A DNA stretch of 64,000 bases. Origin: Saccharina japonica (Eukaryota; Sar; Phaeophyceae; Laminariales; Laminariaceae). Of the stretch, positions 38,952-51,091 are shown one piece after another (position 1 is the stretch's first letter; every line of letters starts with the position of its first letter). Below the pieces are notes generated by a model, which was not told where the DNA came from, made no database searches, and saw only the letters and a list, made by a program, of their open reading frames with translations. The stretch is from positions 1 through 64,000 of the forward strand of contig MEHQ01000681.1 of the NCBI GenBank assembly GCA_008828725.1, written 5' to 3'. A program made the position numbers and the translations under genes.

Positions 38952-41448
38952 CTTGCGGTTGCATGTCGGCAGTTTGGCGTGTATTCGCGATTCGCGAGCA
39001 CATCTTCGGGTTTCTATCGTGTGATACTTCACCCTATACCGGTACAGTATCATAACTGGTACAAGGGGCTTCGCCGGCGGCCTGGACGGCCGCCGGTCGC
39101 AGCCTTGCGTGATGCCGGAATGTTAGCAGCATTGTAGCGAAGGACGGGGGTCAGACGTAATGCCAAGAGTTATACGTACACGTTGTTAGTTAGCAGCAGC
39201 GTTGTGTCGAAGGATGGAAATCAGACGTACTGCCAAGAGTTGAGAGCGCTCTGCACACTGCCCACGGAGAGTGGCAACCGTACTCGTAATACATGTGATA
39301 CTGCTGCTGCTGCTGTACTCATATACGTGTGTGCTCGTATGTATCTTGGTCACAAGCCTGACACATGCGCATTGTATGCTGTACACGGTGTGGGCCTACA
39401 CACCTACTACTACGAGTACACATCTTCGAAATTCGAAACAGGCGAACAACGGCGACAACAGCAACAGCAACTGATACATGCTGCGTGTATCTTTGATAGT
39501 GGTCATACATATCCAACCCACATACTTGTGATGCTCACTGCTCGTGGTAGGTACTGTTGTAGTACAGCAGTAGTAGTACTGATACATACATGTTGTCGAT
39601 ATATACCCGATGCACGTGTACATCTACGCGCCTCCTATACGTCTGAGAACAAAAAACAAAAACGGTAAAAAACGACAAAAAAACGTGTTTCCCCATCCCC
39701 GTTTGCCAATGCCATTTTTTTACGCTGAAACCCTCAACAGCATGCAGCGCGTAGTCCGCTAAAAAGGTGCGATCACAGCTGCTGCTGTACAAATCATAGG
39801 AGCTCCGCAACAACATTGACAGTGCATGAGCTGCTAGTCTCTTATCACACGTGCTACTTGCTGTAGACTACATACATACATACGTACACGTATGCGTACA
39901 GCAGCAGGAGCTCTCTCTCGGCGAAAAAAATATTGATGGCAGTTCTCGACAAAGCCTGGGTGGCATGTATGTGTTCTCGGGGCGTCTCAGATCTGAGCAC
40001 ACAGCCTCCCGCGCAGGCCTCCACCATGTTGACGGCGGTCGGGAAGCCGACCCCCCCCACGGGTCGGAGGTCAGAGAACACGTACGTGAAAAAACCACGC
40101 GAAGGTATAGGCGTTGTCGGTGGGCAATGTGCCCAAACGCTCACAGGGCACGATTTTTCGGAGATCTCGTCGTAGATCTCGACTTCGAGGCCTCGCGCGC
40201 GCGCTACGGCGCCGAGCGGGCGGATCAGGTAACCCGGCGGTTGCGGGCGAGGCGGGGGCACGCCTCAGCGAAGAAACCGCGCGGAGAGGCGGTCAGAGGC
40301 GGGAGATATCCGCAGACCTAAGGATGTGCATATGTGATAAGCGAACTAACATATATTAAGCGAACTAACATATATAGATTTATATTGTCGTGAGGAACGG
40401 GCCGAGGAACGCACTTTTCCATTACATTCTTGAACATAAAAAAAGCGGAAAAGCAATGGAGAAAGCCTCGAGTCTTTCGCCTGTCGTACAGCTCTACCTG
40501 GCTACACAGCAGCGAGGCTGCTGCTGCTGTATTACTGTTGTTACCTTTCTGCCTTCAGCGGCTGCTGTTGCTGCTGTGAGATAGATATCATGAAGCATGT
40601 GGTGAACTCCAGAGTCGTGGAATCTCCTTTGCGGCAGAGGGCCAGGAAAAGACACAACCCATCACCCAATTGCCAATTGCGCAAGGCATGGAGTGAGCGG
40701 TAGGTGGTCGGTGTGCGGAGAGAAAACCGTACCGTCGTTGTGTCGTTGTACACCTGTGCGCTGTGCGAGCCAGGTGGCTCTGCTTTATAGTAGTGCTGAT
40801 GCACGGAGTGCCGTACATTTGCAGACACAACCAAACAGCCACATTACCTTTATATGAATACACGACGGCACTACAACTATAAGGGGAGACACTACAACTG
40901 GCATCTATGTACAAGCACGCAGGAGGTACAAGCATGCGGCCTACGAGTATTGCTATCAACGACACTACGTCGTACTGCCAAGATTCAACATCCAATCAAG
41001 CACTGCTCTGCTGTTGCAGCCTGCAGCGGTATTTTATTTTGAGAACTCGAGCAACAATGAAAAAAACAGTCACTAGGGCGCGAATCGTATCTCAAGTGTC
41101 ACCTTGTGATGGAGTGCTTGGGAGGCCAACGCCTACACCCTGCGCTGCATGTGCCGGTGATGGTGTGCCTTGTTGCGCTCGCTGCCCTGCACTACCCCGT
41201 ACCTGCAGCGCGGCGTATTTGATTTTTGATTTCACCGCAAAAGAGCCTAGAACTAAATCCCCGGTCTACCAACAAAGAAAAGCCTTCCACGAAAACGTGA
41301 TAACCCACTTTTCATAAGTATCCCTGGTCTACCAATAGAGAAAAGCCTTCCACGAAATCGTTTTGACCCACACACCCACACCACAGAGCAGAACTTTTGA
41401 AGCAAACACCGGTTCGCTCGACACGAAGACAATCGACCTGCTCTAAAC
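38952..41448. other. Intergenic region upstream of the SR gene
   Basis: A GC-rich segment (39940-40320) stays open on both strands. On the minus strand it reads FSDLRPVGGVGFPTAVNMVE, on the plus strand other ordinary protein. I do not recognise either, and no splice partners were found, so it may be a degenerate gene. CAG/CTG-rich and TACCTGGTA-type motifs recur. A direct repeat CCGGTCTACCAA...AGAAAAGCCTTCCACGAAA lies just upstream of the start (41261-41362). Confidence 0.35.
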
Positions 41449-44400
41449 ATGGCGACAAGAATCTACGTCGGACACCTCTCCCCGTGAGTTCCCTCACCTC
41501 TTGTTTCACAAGTTTTTCGTTCACGGTCGCCCGTGCTGATTGTTTACTTTGTTTCGAAGTCTGGCCTGTTTTTTCCGTGCTTCGTACTTCGTTCCAAAGG
41601 GTACCCGATACCCGAGGGCCGAGGGAGGGCATGATGAACAATGAAAACGCGTATCAGAGCCATCTCGGTATTCCCAATATATCTGCTGGCTTCCGCGGGA
41701 AGCACGGGGGGGCTGAGTGTTGATGGGTTTCGGTGGATCTCACCGCGCGGCCTTTTTTTGCCGTCGAGATAATGCGCCTCGCCGCTTGAGATCCGTTTGC
41801 CTCACGCGATGACCGACCGGTGTACAACCTGCTGTTTTGTTTTGTTCGTGTTACCTGGTACAGCAGCAAGTAGCGTGATCGTACGTAGCTGATAGCACCC
41901 GCTCCCGACTCCCGAGTAACGGCCAATCTGAAGACGAACTGTTTCACAATAACGGTCCTGTAGTTCCTCCCAATGTGCGCTGCTTGATCGCAGCTTACTG
42001 GTGCCCACTACGTACAGCAGTAGTACGGCGTAGTCTGCGTGTCGTTTCTGGTACCAGGTACAGCACTAAAAGTACGCGTTGCCCTGCTTTCTTCTACTTG
42101 TGTTTCGTGTTTTGCTGTTGTGTTGCCTCGTTGCCTCTTTTGCGCTCGATTCTTGTGAAACGGACTGCATGCAAATAGAAACGGAAGAACCCCAAACGAA
42201 AAAGTCTCGTTAGTATTAGGCATCTGGTTACCGTACCGTGAGAGCTAAGGTAAGGCATGACAACCTGGTACCTGACCCCCCTGAACACCTGGCCTGACCT
42301 GTGCTGCGGTGCTGCTGCTTGCTGGTTGTTGTTGTGGCAGCTCGTTGTGTCGATCCTCCCTCGTACGTACGTATCATTCTCCTGTGTCAATTACCCCGGG
42401 TACGTTCGAGTGTTTCCTGGCTCGCTGCTACCTGGTACTAACTGCTGTAGTCCCCGTCACGGCATGTCCCGCATGTTTTTTCCTCGGCAATATTCCCTGA
42501 ATCACCGCCGCTGGGCAATATATCTCACATCACACGCTACACAATACCCCCACTTATCTTGACTCTTGAGAAAAGTACAGTACAGGACACCTATGTACGT
42601 AATAAGAAACAGGAAATCTGGCCCAGGCTGGATTTCTTATTTTCGAGGGTGATTTCTACACTAACTTCAAGATACCCCGAAATGATTGTTTTCCTCTAAA
42701 TTTTAGTCTGGCTTTCTTCATCAGCCTGTTTCTTATTACAGTACGTGTCCTTTACTGAACTCGAGGTGGGGCGTGGCTGTACGCAACAGCAGCCTACGGG
42801 GCTTATGGCGCTCTGGGCAGATGGCAGTAGCCCATTAGAGTACTCGTACAGCAATCCAGCAGCAGAAGTACAATAGCAGGGTACATAAATCGAGTACCCG
42901 GGTACCCGGGGCCCAAACACCCGCGAGCACCCAGGTATTGTTTTTCTTTTAAACTGGCGGATAGCTGTTGGCTACGGGTACTCGGCCGGTAAAACTTCTA
43001 CCCTTCGGGTACTCGTATGGTACCTGTACCATACTGGTACCTACCTATATACGTATATACGTAGTGCCCATTAGCTGCAGCGCCCGTCCCCTCCCGTGCT
43101 AATTCACCAGGCAGTTACGGTAGTAGTATCATTGCAACATAATATGATAGTCACTATTTCCGTTCCATCATTATATCATTATCCTCATCATAATAAAGAG
43201 CTGCACGACACGCCCGCAGCGTGGTTCAAATCGTACCAGGTATTGCTGCACGTTCTTCCTACGTACACGCCTGATAATTTTTCACAGGGCTGTTCACGGG
43301 TCAGGTCAAACCTCGTGGGTCGGTTCGGGTCAGGTCGGGGCAGAGTGACCTGGCCCGACCCGCGAAATTTTGAAACCCTCCTGACGCGACTCGACTCGCA
43401 CCTGGCCCGACCCGCGAGATTTTGAAACCCTCCTGACGCGACCCGACCCGACCCGATCCGACCAGACCCGACCCGACCTAACCTGTGAGTCCTCCTGAAC
43501 CCGGCCCGCGGGTCGGGTCATGATCCGTGAAGAGCCCTGATAAAAGCATGGGTCCCGACCTAACCTGTGAGACCTCCTGAACCCGGCCCGCGGGTCGGGT
43601 CATGATCCGTGAAGAGCCCTGGATAAAAGCATGGGTCCCGCAAGGTTTCATGTTGATATAGTATGCAAAAAACCCTGCTCAATTTTTTGTTTTACTTTCC
43701 CCCCCCCTTTTTTTCTGTTTTCAGGCACACGCGTGACCGTGACCTGGACCGTGCTTTCAGCAGATACGGACGGATCGAGGTGAGGTCCAAACACTTTGAA
43801 AAACAAATATTTATGTCAGATGTACTCGTCTGAAGACAACAGACAACTTCAAAAACCTAAAATAGGACTTGAAGCGAACAGGATATTACGGTTGTAGTAC
43901 GTAGTTGTGCCGTAAGGGCGTAAGGGCCCAAATTAACGAAGACAGCAAACAATTCAATTTGGAAAATAAAATCCGATTTGGATGGGATTTAGCAAAAAAA
44001 AAACTGGTTTGCGTCCCTATGGGGAATGGTGAATTGTATGTTCAAATATTTCTGAAATCGAAATAACACAGCACGCCTCAAGACGCCCCCCGGTGAAAAA
44101 AATTGACGAGAGTAGACGAGAGCGAAGGCATGAGTCGGCGCATACGCGCCGCCGCCAGCATACTTTTGGTTTTGGCGGCCCAGGCTAGGAAGCTATCGCT
44201 CTCAGGGTATCTTGGGTGGGCGTAGGGATCCCTGAAACGTCACGGGCGAGACAGCGACGGCTACGAGTATGGTGCTGTCGAAGTCTTGAGCGTATCCTGC
44301 TGTTTTTGGGTCGATCACTCGGTTTTTGATCGGGTGGGAGCATCGAGCTGGTTGAAAAGTTGGGATTGCGCCCGCCATGATTAGTTTTGAGGCGCCACCG

Positions 44401-47400
44401 CCGGGGTACGCTGCTATGGTCTGTAGGCGTGGGCGCGGCTGTTGTCCCGGTGGCCTCGGGTTGTGATTCGCGTGTTGTCGCCTCGGTCGTGGTCATCGAT
44501 GCGACCAAGAAATGCGCCAGGTTGTGCCTGGGGCGTTTACCCACCGTGGACATGCCGGTCCAAGTCGGGCCAACTCCTAAATTTGATTTGAATTCTACCC
44601 AAACAAAACTGCAGTTTTGTAAAAGTTAACTCTTTTAGAAGTTGCGCTCCCGTTTCGGCGGGAAACTACTTGGAATTACAGTGAAATACCTGTTTCTGCG
44701 CAGTGCAGTAGTAAAATGGATAACATTCAGTCCAAATATATTGGGTAGTTTTGAGAGTTGAGAAGCCCGGTAAGTGAGAAAGGGTTGGGGTCAAACGCGC
44801 ACCCCCTAATTGCAACCCCTAATTGCAGCCCCAACCGTATCACACATAGCACGGCTCTTTTATTGGATTGCTTGTACGCACGTGCTTCTCTGTACCAGAG
44901 GTGTGTCGTATTTGCGTTCTCATAATCGCCCCTTCCCCACTTGCCCACTCCTCGGTGTGTCATTTTTGTCGTTCTTGTCCCCTTTTGTCCCTCAGAAAAT
45001 CGACGTGAGGATGGGGTTTGCGTTCATCGAGTACGAGGACCGCCGCGACGCGGAGGACGCTATTGCCGGTGAGTCCAGATATTCAGATCCTTTTGGTAGT
45101 ACCAGGTGCCTGGTATTTGTTGTTTTCCCTTCTCCCTGTCCTTCTCCTTTGTCTTTTTCCTTGTATGCAACCAATTCATTAGCCTTGTCGTTACCCTTGT
45201 CCTTGTCCTCTTATCCTTGTCATTTGCCGTTTTCCGTTGCCTTACCATTACATTTGGTATCCATCACTGCCATGAGCCTTAACCTTCAGCCTTGTCCTTG
45301 TCCTCATATTTTTCCTTTTTCCTTTTGTTTCCTCTTGGTATGTTTCGCCTTGTTCCTTAGCCTTGTCGTCATCCTTGACCTTACCCTTACCCTCGTCCTT
45401 GTTCTTGTCCTCTAGTCTTTTTACCTACGTATCGGCTTCCTTTTTCTCGAAACTTGCCTTGGTATTTCCTTGTTCTCACCCGTATCCGTCGTGCCAGTGA
45501 TGTTCATACTTATCCTCATCCATACCTTTTGCTTTAACCCATATAGGACTGCAACCCCGTTTTGGGGACAATCCACTCAAATTCTAAGTAATTTGTCCCC
45601 AAAACGGGACTCCAGTCCTATAAGGGTTAAGACTACTGCAAGTCTTGGTACATATTTTTTCCTTTTTTCTTCAATACGACGTCCGCACAATTTGTAGATG
45701 ATACCTCAGGTCAGACAGTCAAGTATAATTAACGGTGCGATACGAAAGAGCTGTGAAATTTAACTATGTTGACATGCACAGAGTAATTCTGTTACAGGTG
45801 GCATACAACAGGTATTGACATTCCATACTAAAGAGTATCACTAACATCGGTAAATCACCACACTATTAATAGTAATACCTTCCATGCCAACGCACCACGC
45901 GCTACTAGTAAATAGTACTTGGCTGGCTCCGACGAATGCCAGAGAGCATCGAAAAGTACGCCACGCGCTTTCCCCTGCGTCTCACGGTTCACCGCCGGAT
46001 TTTCATGTAACGGTATAGAAATATTTTTCTAGTAAAGGCTTGCCAGGTACTACTGCTGTATATATGTAAGTCGGTAGGTCTAAAGAGTACGCGAGCAGGG
46101 TCTTGATCATTTGGTGATTTGATGCTGCATCCACATTTTTGCGAGACAAACTGTTAATACTTGGAATTAGTGTAAGATTTATTGGTGCAGTGGCAAAAGG
46201 GTTCACACCAACCGCCGACGCGAATGAAGCCTGTGAACCGTAATTTTACTTTTATTTATAGTACGTAGCGATGGCCGAGAATATAGTATACGTTTTGAAT
46301 CTGATACGACCTGAAACGAGGGTTATATTTCCGACCAGAACAGGTGTGGTGAAAAATTTCTGAAATCGCAACAGGGGGTACTGCTGTTAGGACAAGCCAA
46401 AAGTTTGCAACTTGGTGTATACTGCCCCGTGTCCACGCGGTCGAAGAAGCTGCTCAACAGGCGTAGGTTGGAGACACGGGGGCTCGGTGCGTTTACTCTC
46501 CTTGTACGCCTGCTGAGCAGCCACTTTGACCGGGGCCACACGGGGGCAGGAAGGCTCCACGAAGCTGCATACTTGTGGCGTGAAAATTACCAGAAGATGC
46601 TCTCGCAGCGCCCGGCAAAGCGCGCAGCTTGTTAGAGCCTGTTTTTCCGCCGCCCGCCCGCAATAATAGTATTACGAGATAGATAACGCCGATAATGTAC
46701 CAAGCAAACCCCCAGCAATTAGTTCTGAGATCACCAGGAACAATGTTTTGAATATTCCTGGTAGAGTATACCTACAGAACAAGTGCTCCTACTGCGGTGT
46801 TGAAATACAACTGTCACGTACGACCTTTTTTTCCATACGCACGTGCCATATGACAGTAGACTAGATGCTTAATGCTTTTCGTTTTTGTTTTGTTTTCCTG
46901 CAGAGATGGACGGCCGCGAGTTCGACGGGGCTCGGGTCGTCGTGCAGCCCGGGCGTGGCCACCGCCCGAACGGGCCCAAATACGCGACACGCCGCACGGA
47001 ACACCGCATCACCGTGGAAGGCCTGGACTCTCACACCAGCTGGCAGGATCTCAAGGTGACAATTTTATGTTGTTACACCTTACTGCTGTAGATATATAGT
47101 GTTCGGCATTATTTACCCTCAGTGACACGTGCAGATGGGCTAGCAAGGCGTTCGGGTTGTTCAGCGTGCAATTTCTTGCCTTGCATGCCAAAAAGGGCCC
47201 ACGGTTAGACCTCTGCAACCGCCTGCCTTATTGCACCGCACTCCCGTTTTGTAGACAACTTACTTGGAATTAGACTGATACCAGTACACCAGGGTATATG
47301 TTTGTTCCTGTACAGTGCGGTACGAAAAGAGTTACTGGTATGTTTGGGGGACGGAGTACTTGAACATAGAGTTGGACACTATTGCAGTGTTGTACGTAAG

Positions 47401-50400
47401 GATTTACGGCACCTACGTTTCTGGCACAAACTATCGTACAGAGTACGCCCAAACAAGAGTCGTATGTTTTGTACAGTGATGTATGCACACAATGATGGAC
47501 ATTACGAAATCACCTCTATTATGCCCTGCGCTCGGAAGCCATTTTCATTGTCGTGAACATGATTTCCCCACCCTTGCGTACTACTGACTTGTTTGTAGTG
47601 AGTACTACAAGTATATCGATTCGTGTTTTGTCATTGGTTTTCTGTGGCTTGAAAGGAGGCCTGGTGGCTTGACATGTGTACCGCAGTATCCATCTGTGTC
47701 ATGCCCGCATGTCTTTTCTCATAAAAGCATCCCCGCTTTATTGTCTGGCTCCTGTTGTACAGTACGCACCCCCGCGAATACTGATACTCCACACATATGT
47801 AGGACAGATATCGATCTACAGTAGATTATGCTAGATCATCTAGATCCTACATTTCCCCGCTATATATAAGAGCCGTATAATACAGACCCTCTTACCCTGC
47901 AAAGATGTGCGCAGGAGCCGTGCCATACAGATCATACAGATCGTACAGACCATACAGATCATAAAGACCATACAGATCCCACCCGGGAAACATGATCTAC
48001 AGAAGATCGTGCAGATGGTGTGCACAAGAGATCTACCTGCCCCGAAGTATGTATCTAGATGACCAAATGGGATCTGATCCGATCTGCCCGATGTGTGGCA
48101 TGGTCCAACCCCATTCCACTCCTCCGGGCAATACATTTGTGAAACAAAGCAAGCAGAAGTGAACACAAAGACCGCCACAGCTACGCTCACCATCTACTGT
48201 ATATGCAACCGGTCGCCGCTGCAGGACTTTGGGCGACAGGCGGGTCAGGTGCTGTACAGCGATGTCTTCTTCCGCCATGGCCGGCGATGGGGTGAGAAAT
48301 CGTTAACATTGCGTAATATACCGCTGTACCTGGTATTTGTAAATGCTTGCTTCGGAAACTCTTTTTTTGGTTTTGTACGAAGTATATATACATAGTACGT
48401 ACGCACATGGTATAGTGTTGGTCCCTCTATACTACCGGTATGCGCCAGCCAACAATACCGACACTATACGTAGCGGCAACCGGCACCAATTACGCCGCAC
48501 ACCACCACACTGGTGATCCCCATCTGTGCCAAGCGATTCCACCGGCACTATATGTTATAGCGGACAACCGGCACTAAAGAGGGACCACTACTGTACTGGT
48601 ATAAATTTGTGTCGTGTGGTCTGCTGTGGGTTTTTATGAAAGAAGCATAACAGCACCCGTCGGCGTAGAGTCAACCATCTGAAATTTTCTGAGTCTCCCG
48701 CAAAAGTAACGCCACCCGATCCTGGCATAGTATGCAACTCCCCGGGGCATACCCTAGGGTCAACAGGCTAGTATTAGGAAACAACATGTAAGGGTGTGGT
48801 GCGACATGACAAGGTCAAGGTTTGGTGCATAAAATCCTTCCGCCCGTACAAACAGCATCCTACTCTAGTTTCAAGTATTAAGCCGTTTGGGACTTACTGT
48901 TGAGGGACGGAAATTGTTGCAAACTATATAGTGACGATTGATTGCGGTTGGCATCGGTCATACGAAAGCGGGTCGAGTAGCCCGGGCTGCTGGGGTAGGG
49001 GATAAGGGATGTGTCCGAAGCGCAACATGGTGAACCTAGGGAAATGCAGGACACGCGCGTATGTATGTAACATGATGGTACGTGTGGTAAGGCTGCAAGC
49101 TCTTCCTGTTATTAATCATAGGCGGTATGGATGATATCGGTTCGTTACGTACAATATGTGTTTTCGGACGCTATATTATATTCAAGTTAATCGTTTCACA
49201 AAAAGGTTGTTACTACAGTATTTACTACCAGGGTATTAAATAGATTGTTCCCGAAACGCGGGTGCAGCTGTAACTGTTACTGTTTACTTAGGCACCAGGT
49301 GATACACTGCTACGAGTATGTAGGGAATAAACACGCCTCTTTTTGCCTGCGATCATGTGGTCTCTTGGTGTTATCAGGCGTGGTGGAGTACCTCTCTCGC
49401 GATGACATGAAGGCGGCCATCCGCAACCTGGACGACACACGCCTCGGCGGCAAGTACATCCGCGTCAGGGAGGTGAGTGAACCCTGCTGCAGTTTTTTTC
49501 TATACACACTGCCATGTTTGGCCCCATGCCGTACCTTGCCCTTGCTGTGTCTGAACGGCTTTGCCTATCTGTGCTTCGTACCTTTTTGTTTTTTTACTGT
49601 TCTTGGAAGTACATCTCTTTCCCAGATGTAAGACCGCGAGGGATCGATGGTTTCGTCACGTCGGACAGGTAACGATCTACATGTAGATCACCAGTTATTA
49701 GCCTGCCGGTCTGAGGTGCTGTGAAGGATCTGTATATGTACAGATCCAACCCAGGAAAGCTGTCCCAGATCATGCAGATTAATCGCCTTCCACGCGGCAT
49801 GAGCTAGATCATAAGTGTCAGTAACCTACGTATCTGGCCTGAATTACCTAGATCATGAACGGGGGATCGGTGATCTCGTCTTCTCCCTTGATTTCGGCTG
49901 CCCCGCTTCCTGTCCGGTTTTAGTACCGTTAGCCCGCACCCCCCCCCCCTTCTTTCTACTCCATTTTTACGTCCCCTGCTCGCCTTTTGCCAACCGCCTC
50001 CGCGTCGCCACCCCCTGTACCCTTTTCCTCTGTGTCCCCTTCCTCCCTATTTTACGCCGCCTGTGCCTTTAACGTTTTTCCACCTCTACCTTTACCCCGA
50101 CAGGAAAACAACAACCGCGACAGTCGCTCTCGCAGCCGCTCTCGATCCCGCCGCTCGCGCAGCGTCTCTCGCTCTCCCCCTCCCCGCCGGCGGGAGCGTT
50201 CTCCCTCGCCCGAGATGGCGAGGGGGCGGGGAGGAGGAGGAGGGGGAGGGCGCGGTCGCGATGCTAGCCGCAGCCGCAGCCGGTCTCCTGCTCGCCACAG
50301 GTGACTATCAAGTGCTGGGAGGGTTTGCCGATCATGAGTGGAAGCTCTCTCTTTTCGATGTTGAAAAGTGTGTGTGTGTTTTCCCTTGGTCTCAATACAG

Positions 50401-51091
50401 TATGCCTGTTAGCCCAGGTTAGCCTGCCAGTTTATTTCAGGAATGGTTTTAGGGCGCGCTTTGTGAGTTAAATCTACGATATAGTAGTTGATACTCAGCT
50501 TTGCGTGCATTTGTTGAAACATAGATCGTTCGCGCGTGTTCTATATTTAATCCTCATTAAAGATATAGTTCGATGACTCCCCTGGATGCTACCAGATGGC
50601 ATGTTTTTGTGCCTTGCCTGAAAGAGGAAGTTCCCCTGCTGTGCCGTTACGCTGTATATGATAGCATTAAATCTGTTTTAGTTTTTTTCAACCATGTTCC
50701 AGCGATAACGTTGAAGGAAGCCAGCCGTAGTTGAACTACCGTATTTCATTTTCCTTTTTGTATTACGAGCGAAATGCGCGTTGTTTCTAATTTTGATTGA
50801 CTGCGCCAAATCGATCTCACTGAATTGTCCGACGTGCGCGGTCTGCACGCACACAAGTTGACGACAGTTAGAAAGTATCCCCTGCTGCGCGGGTTCCTAT
50901 TAACACTAATAGCGACAGCTCGTATACCGCTGTTGTTGTTGTTTTTTCTTGCGCTGAGGCGGTGTTGTGGGCGATCGAATCCAACGGCTCTATGTACTCT
51001 TTGGTCTTTGGCTTTATTTGTATGTGCGCTCGCAATTGTTTTGACTGTTGCCGTTGCCCGCAGCCGCAGCAGGAGCAGGCACTCTCGCTGA
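41449..51091 (+). CDS. SRSF1-type SR splicing factor, eight exons
   Basis: Binds exonic RNA and spliceosome parts in the nucleus. Exons: 41449-41483, 43725-43779, 44996-45068, 46904-47055, 48225-48291, 49378-49472, 50104-50300, 51064-51091; phases agree, 233 aa. RRM1 (4-72) has RNP2 IYVGHL and RNP1 MGFAFIEY. A Gly/Arg linker leads to the pseudo-RRM (about 91-158) with the diagnostic SWQDLKD (100-106), split by an intron after K105. The tail (160-233) is RS-rich with a Gly-rich insert and ends SRSRSRHSR. If the last intron is retained, the stop TGA inside its donor (GTGACT) gives a 225-aa form ending RHR (stop 50302-50304). That makes the C-terminus splicing-dependent. Introns hold many MITEs. 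Alternative: another two-RRM SR protein, but SWQDLKD argues strongly for SRSF1/SR30-type. Confidence 0.93.
42576..42758 (+). mobile_element. MITE family M1 in SR intron 1
   Basis: Ends TACAGTACAGGACACC and GTACGTGTCCTTTACTG. Core AAATCTGGCCCAGGCTGGAT and TTTCTACACTAACTTCAAGA match 61385-61562. Confidence 0.75.
43285..43638. mobile_element. CGGGT-rich fold-back element (family D) with 81-bp tandem duplication
   Basis: Ends CAGGGCTGTTCACGGGTCA and TGATCCGTGAAGAGCCCTG are inverted (43285-43538). The interior is CGACC/GGTCG pentamers in opposite orientations. The right end plus flank (about 43475-43555) is duplicated in tandem at 43556-43636, nearly exact. In SR intron 1, 90 bp before the exon 2 acceptor. 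Confidence 0.65.
44626..44724. mobile_element. Fold-back element family E in SR intron 2
   Basis: TTAACTCTTTTAGAAGTTGC and GCAGTGCAGTAGTAAAATGG ends with core CGCTCCCGTTTCGGCGGG, ACTTGGAATTA. Confidence 0.5.
45534..45630. mobile_element. Fold-back element family E in SR intron 3 (best hairpin)
   Basis: Ends TTAACCCATATAGGACTG and CAGTCCTATAAGGGTTAA. Inner arms CCCGTTTTGGGGACAA and TTGTCCCCAAAACGGG are perfect inverses about 27 bp apart. Confidence 0.75.
46405..46635 (+). other. Unassigned ORF inside SR intron 3
   Basis: 76 codons from an ATG at 46405 with ordinary amino-acid use (HEAAYLWRENYQKMLSQRP near the end). No recognised family. It could be a transposon remnant or a cryptic exon; splice sites fitting the SR reading frame were not found. 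Confidence 0.2.
47224..47336. mobile_element. Fold-back element family E, diverged copy in SR intron 4
   Basis: Contains CCGCACTCCCGTTTTGTAGA, ACTTACTTGGAATTA and GTACAGTGCGGTACGAAAAG. The ends are decayed. Confidence 0.45.
47789..48098. mobile_element. MITE family M2 in SR intron 4
   Basis: Ends CCACACATATGTAGGACAGA and GATCTGCCCGATGTGTGG are inverted. The interior has the CATACAGATCATACAGATC core. It stops about 125 bp before exon 5. Confidence 0.65.
48413..48590. mobile_element. Short MITE with TAGTG ends in SR intron 5
   Basis: Ends TAGTGTTGGTCCCTCTATA and AAAGAGGGACCACTA are inverted, with inner CCGGT/ACCGG pairs. Terminal TAGTG suggests hAT, but no 8-bp duplication is evident. Confidence 0.55.
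49655..49880. mobile_element. MITE family M2, decayed copy in SR intron 6
   Basis: Shares CGTCGGACAGGTAACGATCT, ACAGATCCAACCCAGGAAAG, CATGCAGATTA and GGATCGGTGATCT with other M2 copies. The right end is lost. Confidence 0.5.

Noticed and set aside
44185-44553. 122-codon antisense ORF in SR intron 2
   Set aside because: Low-complexity Ser/Thr/Arg sequence, no domain, lies wholly in an intron of a well-supported gene.
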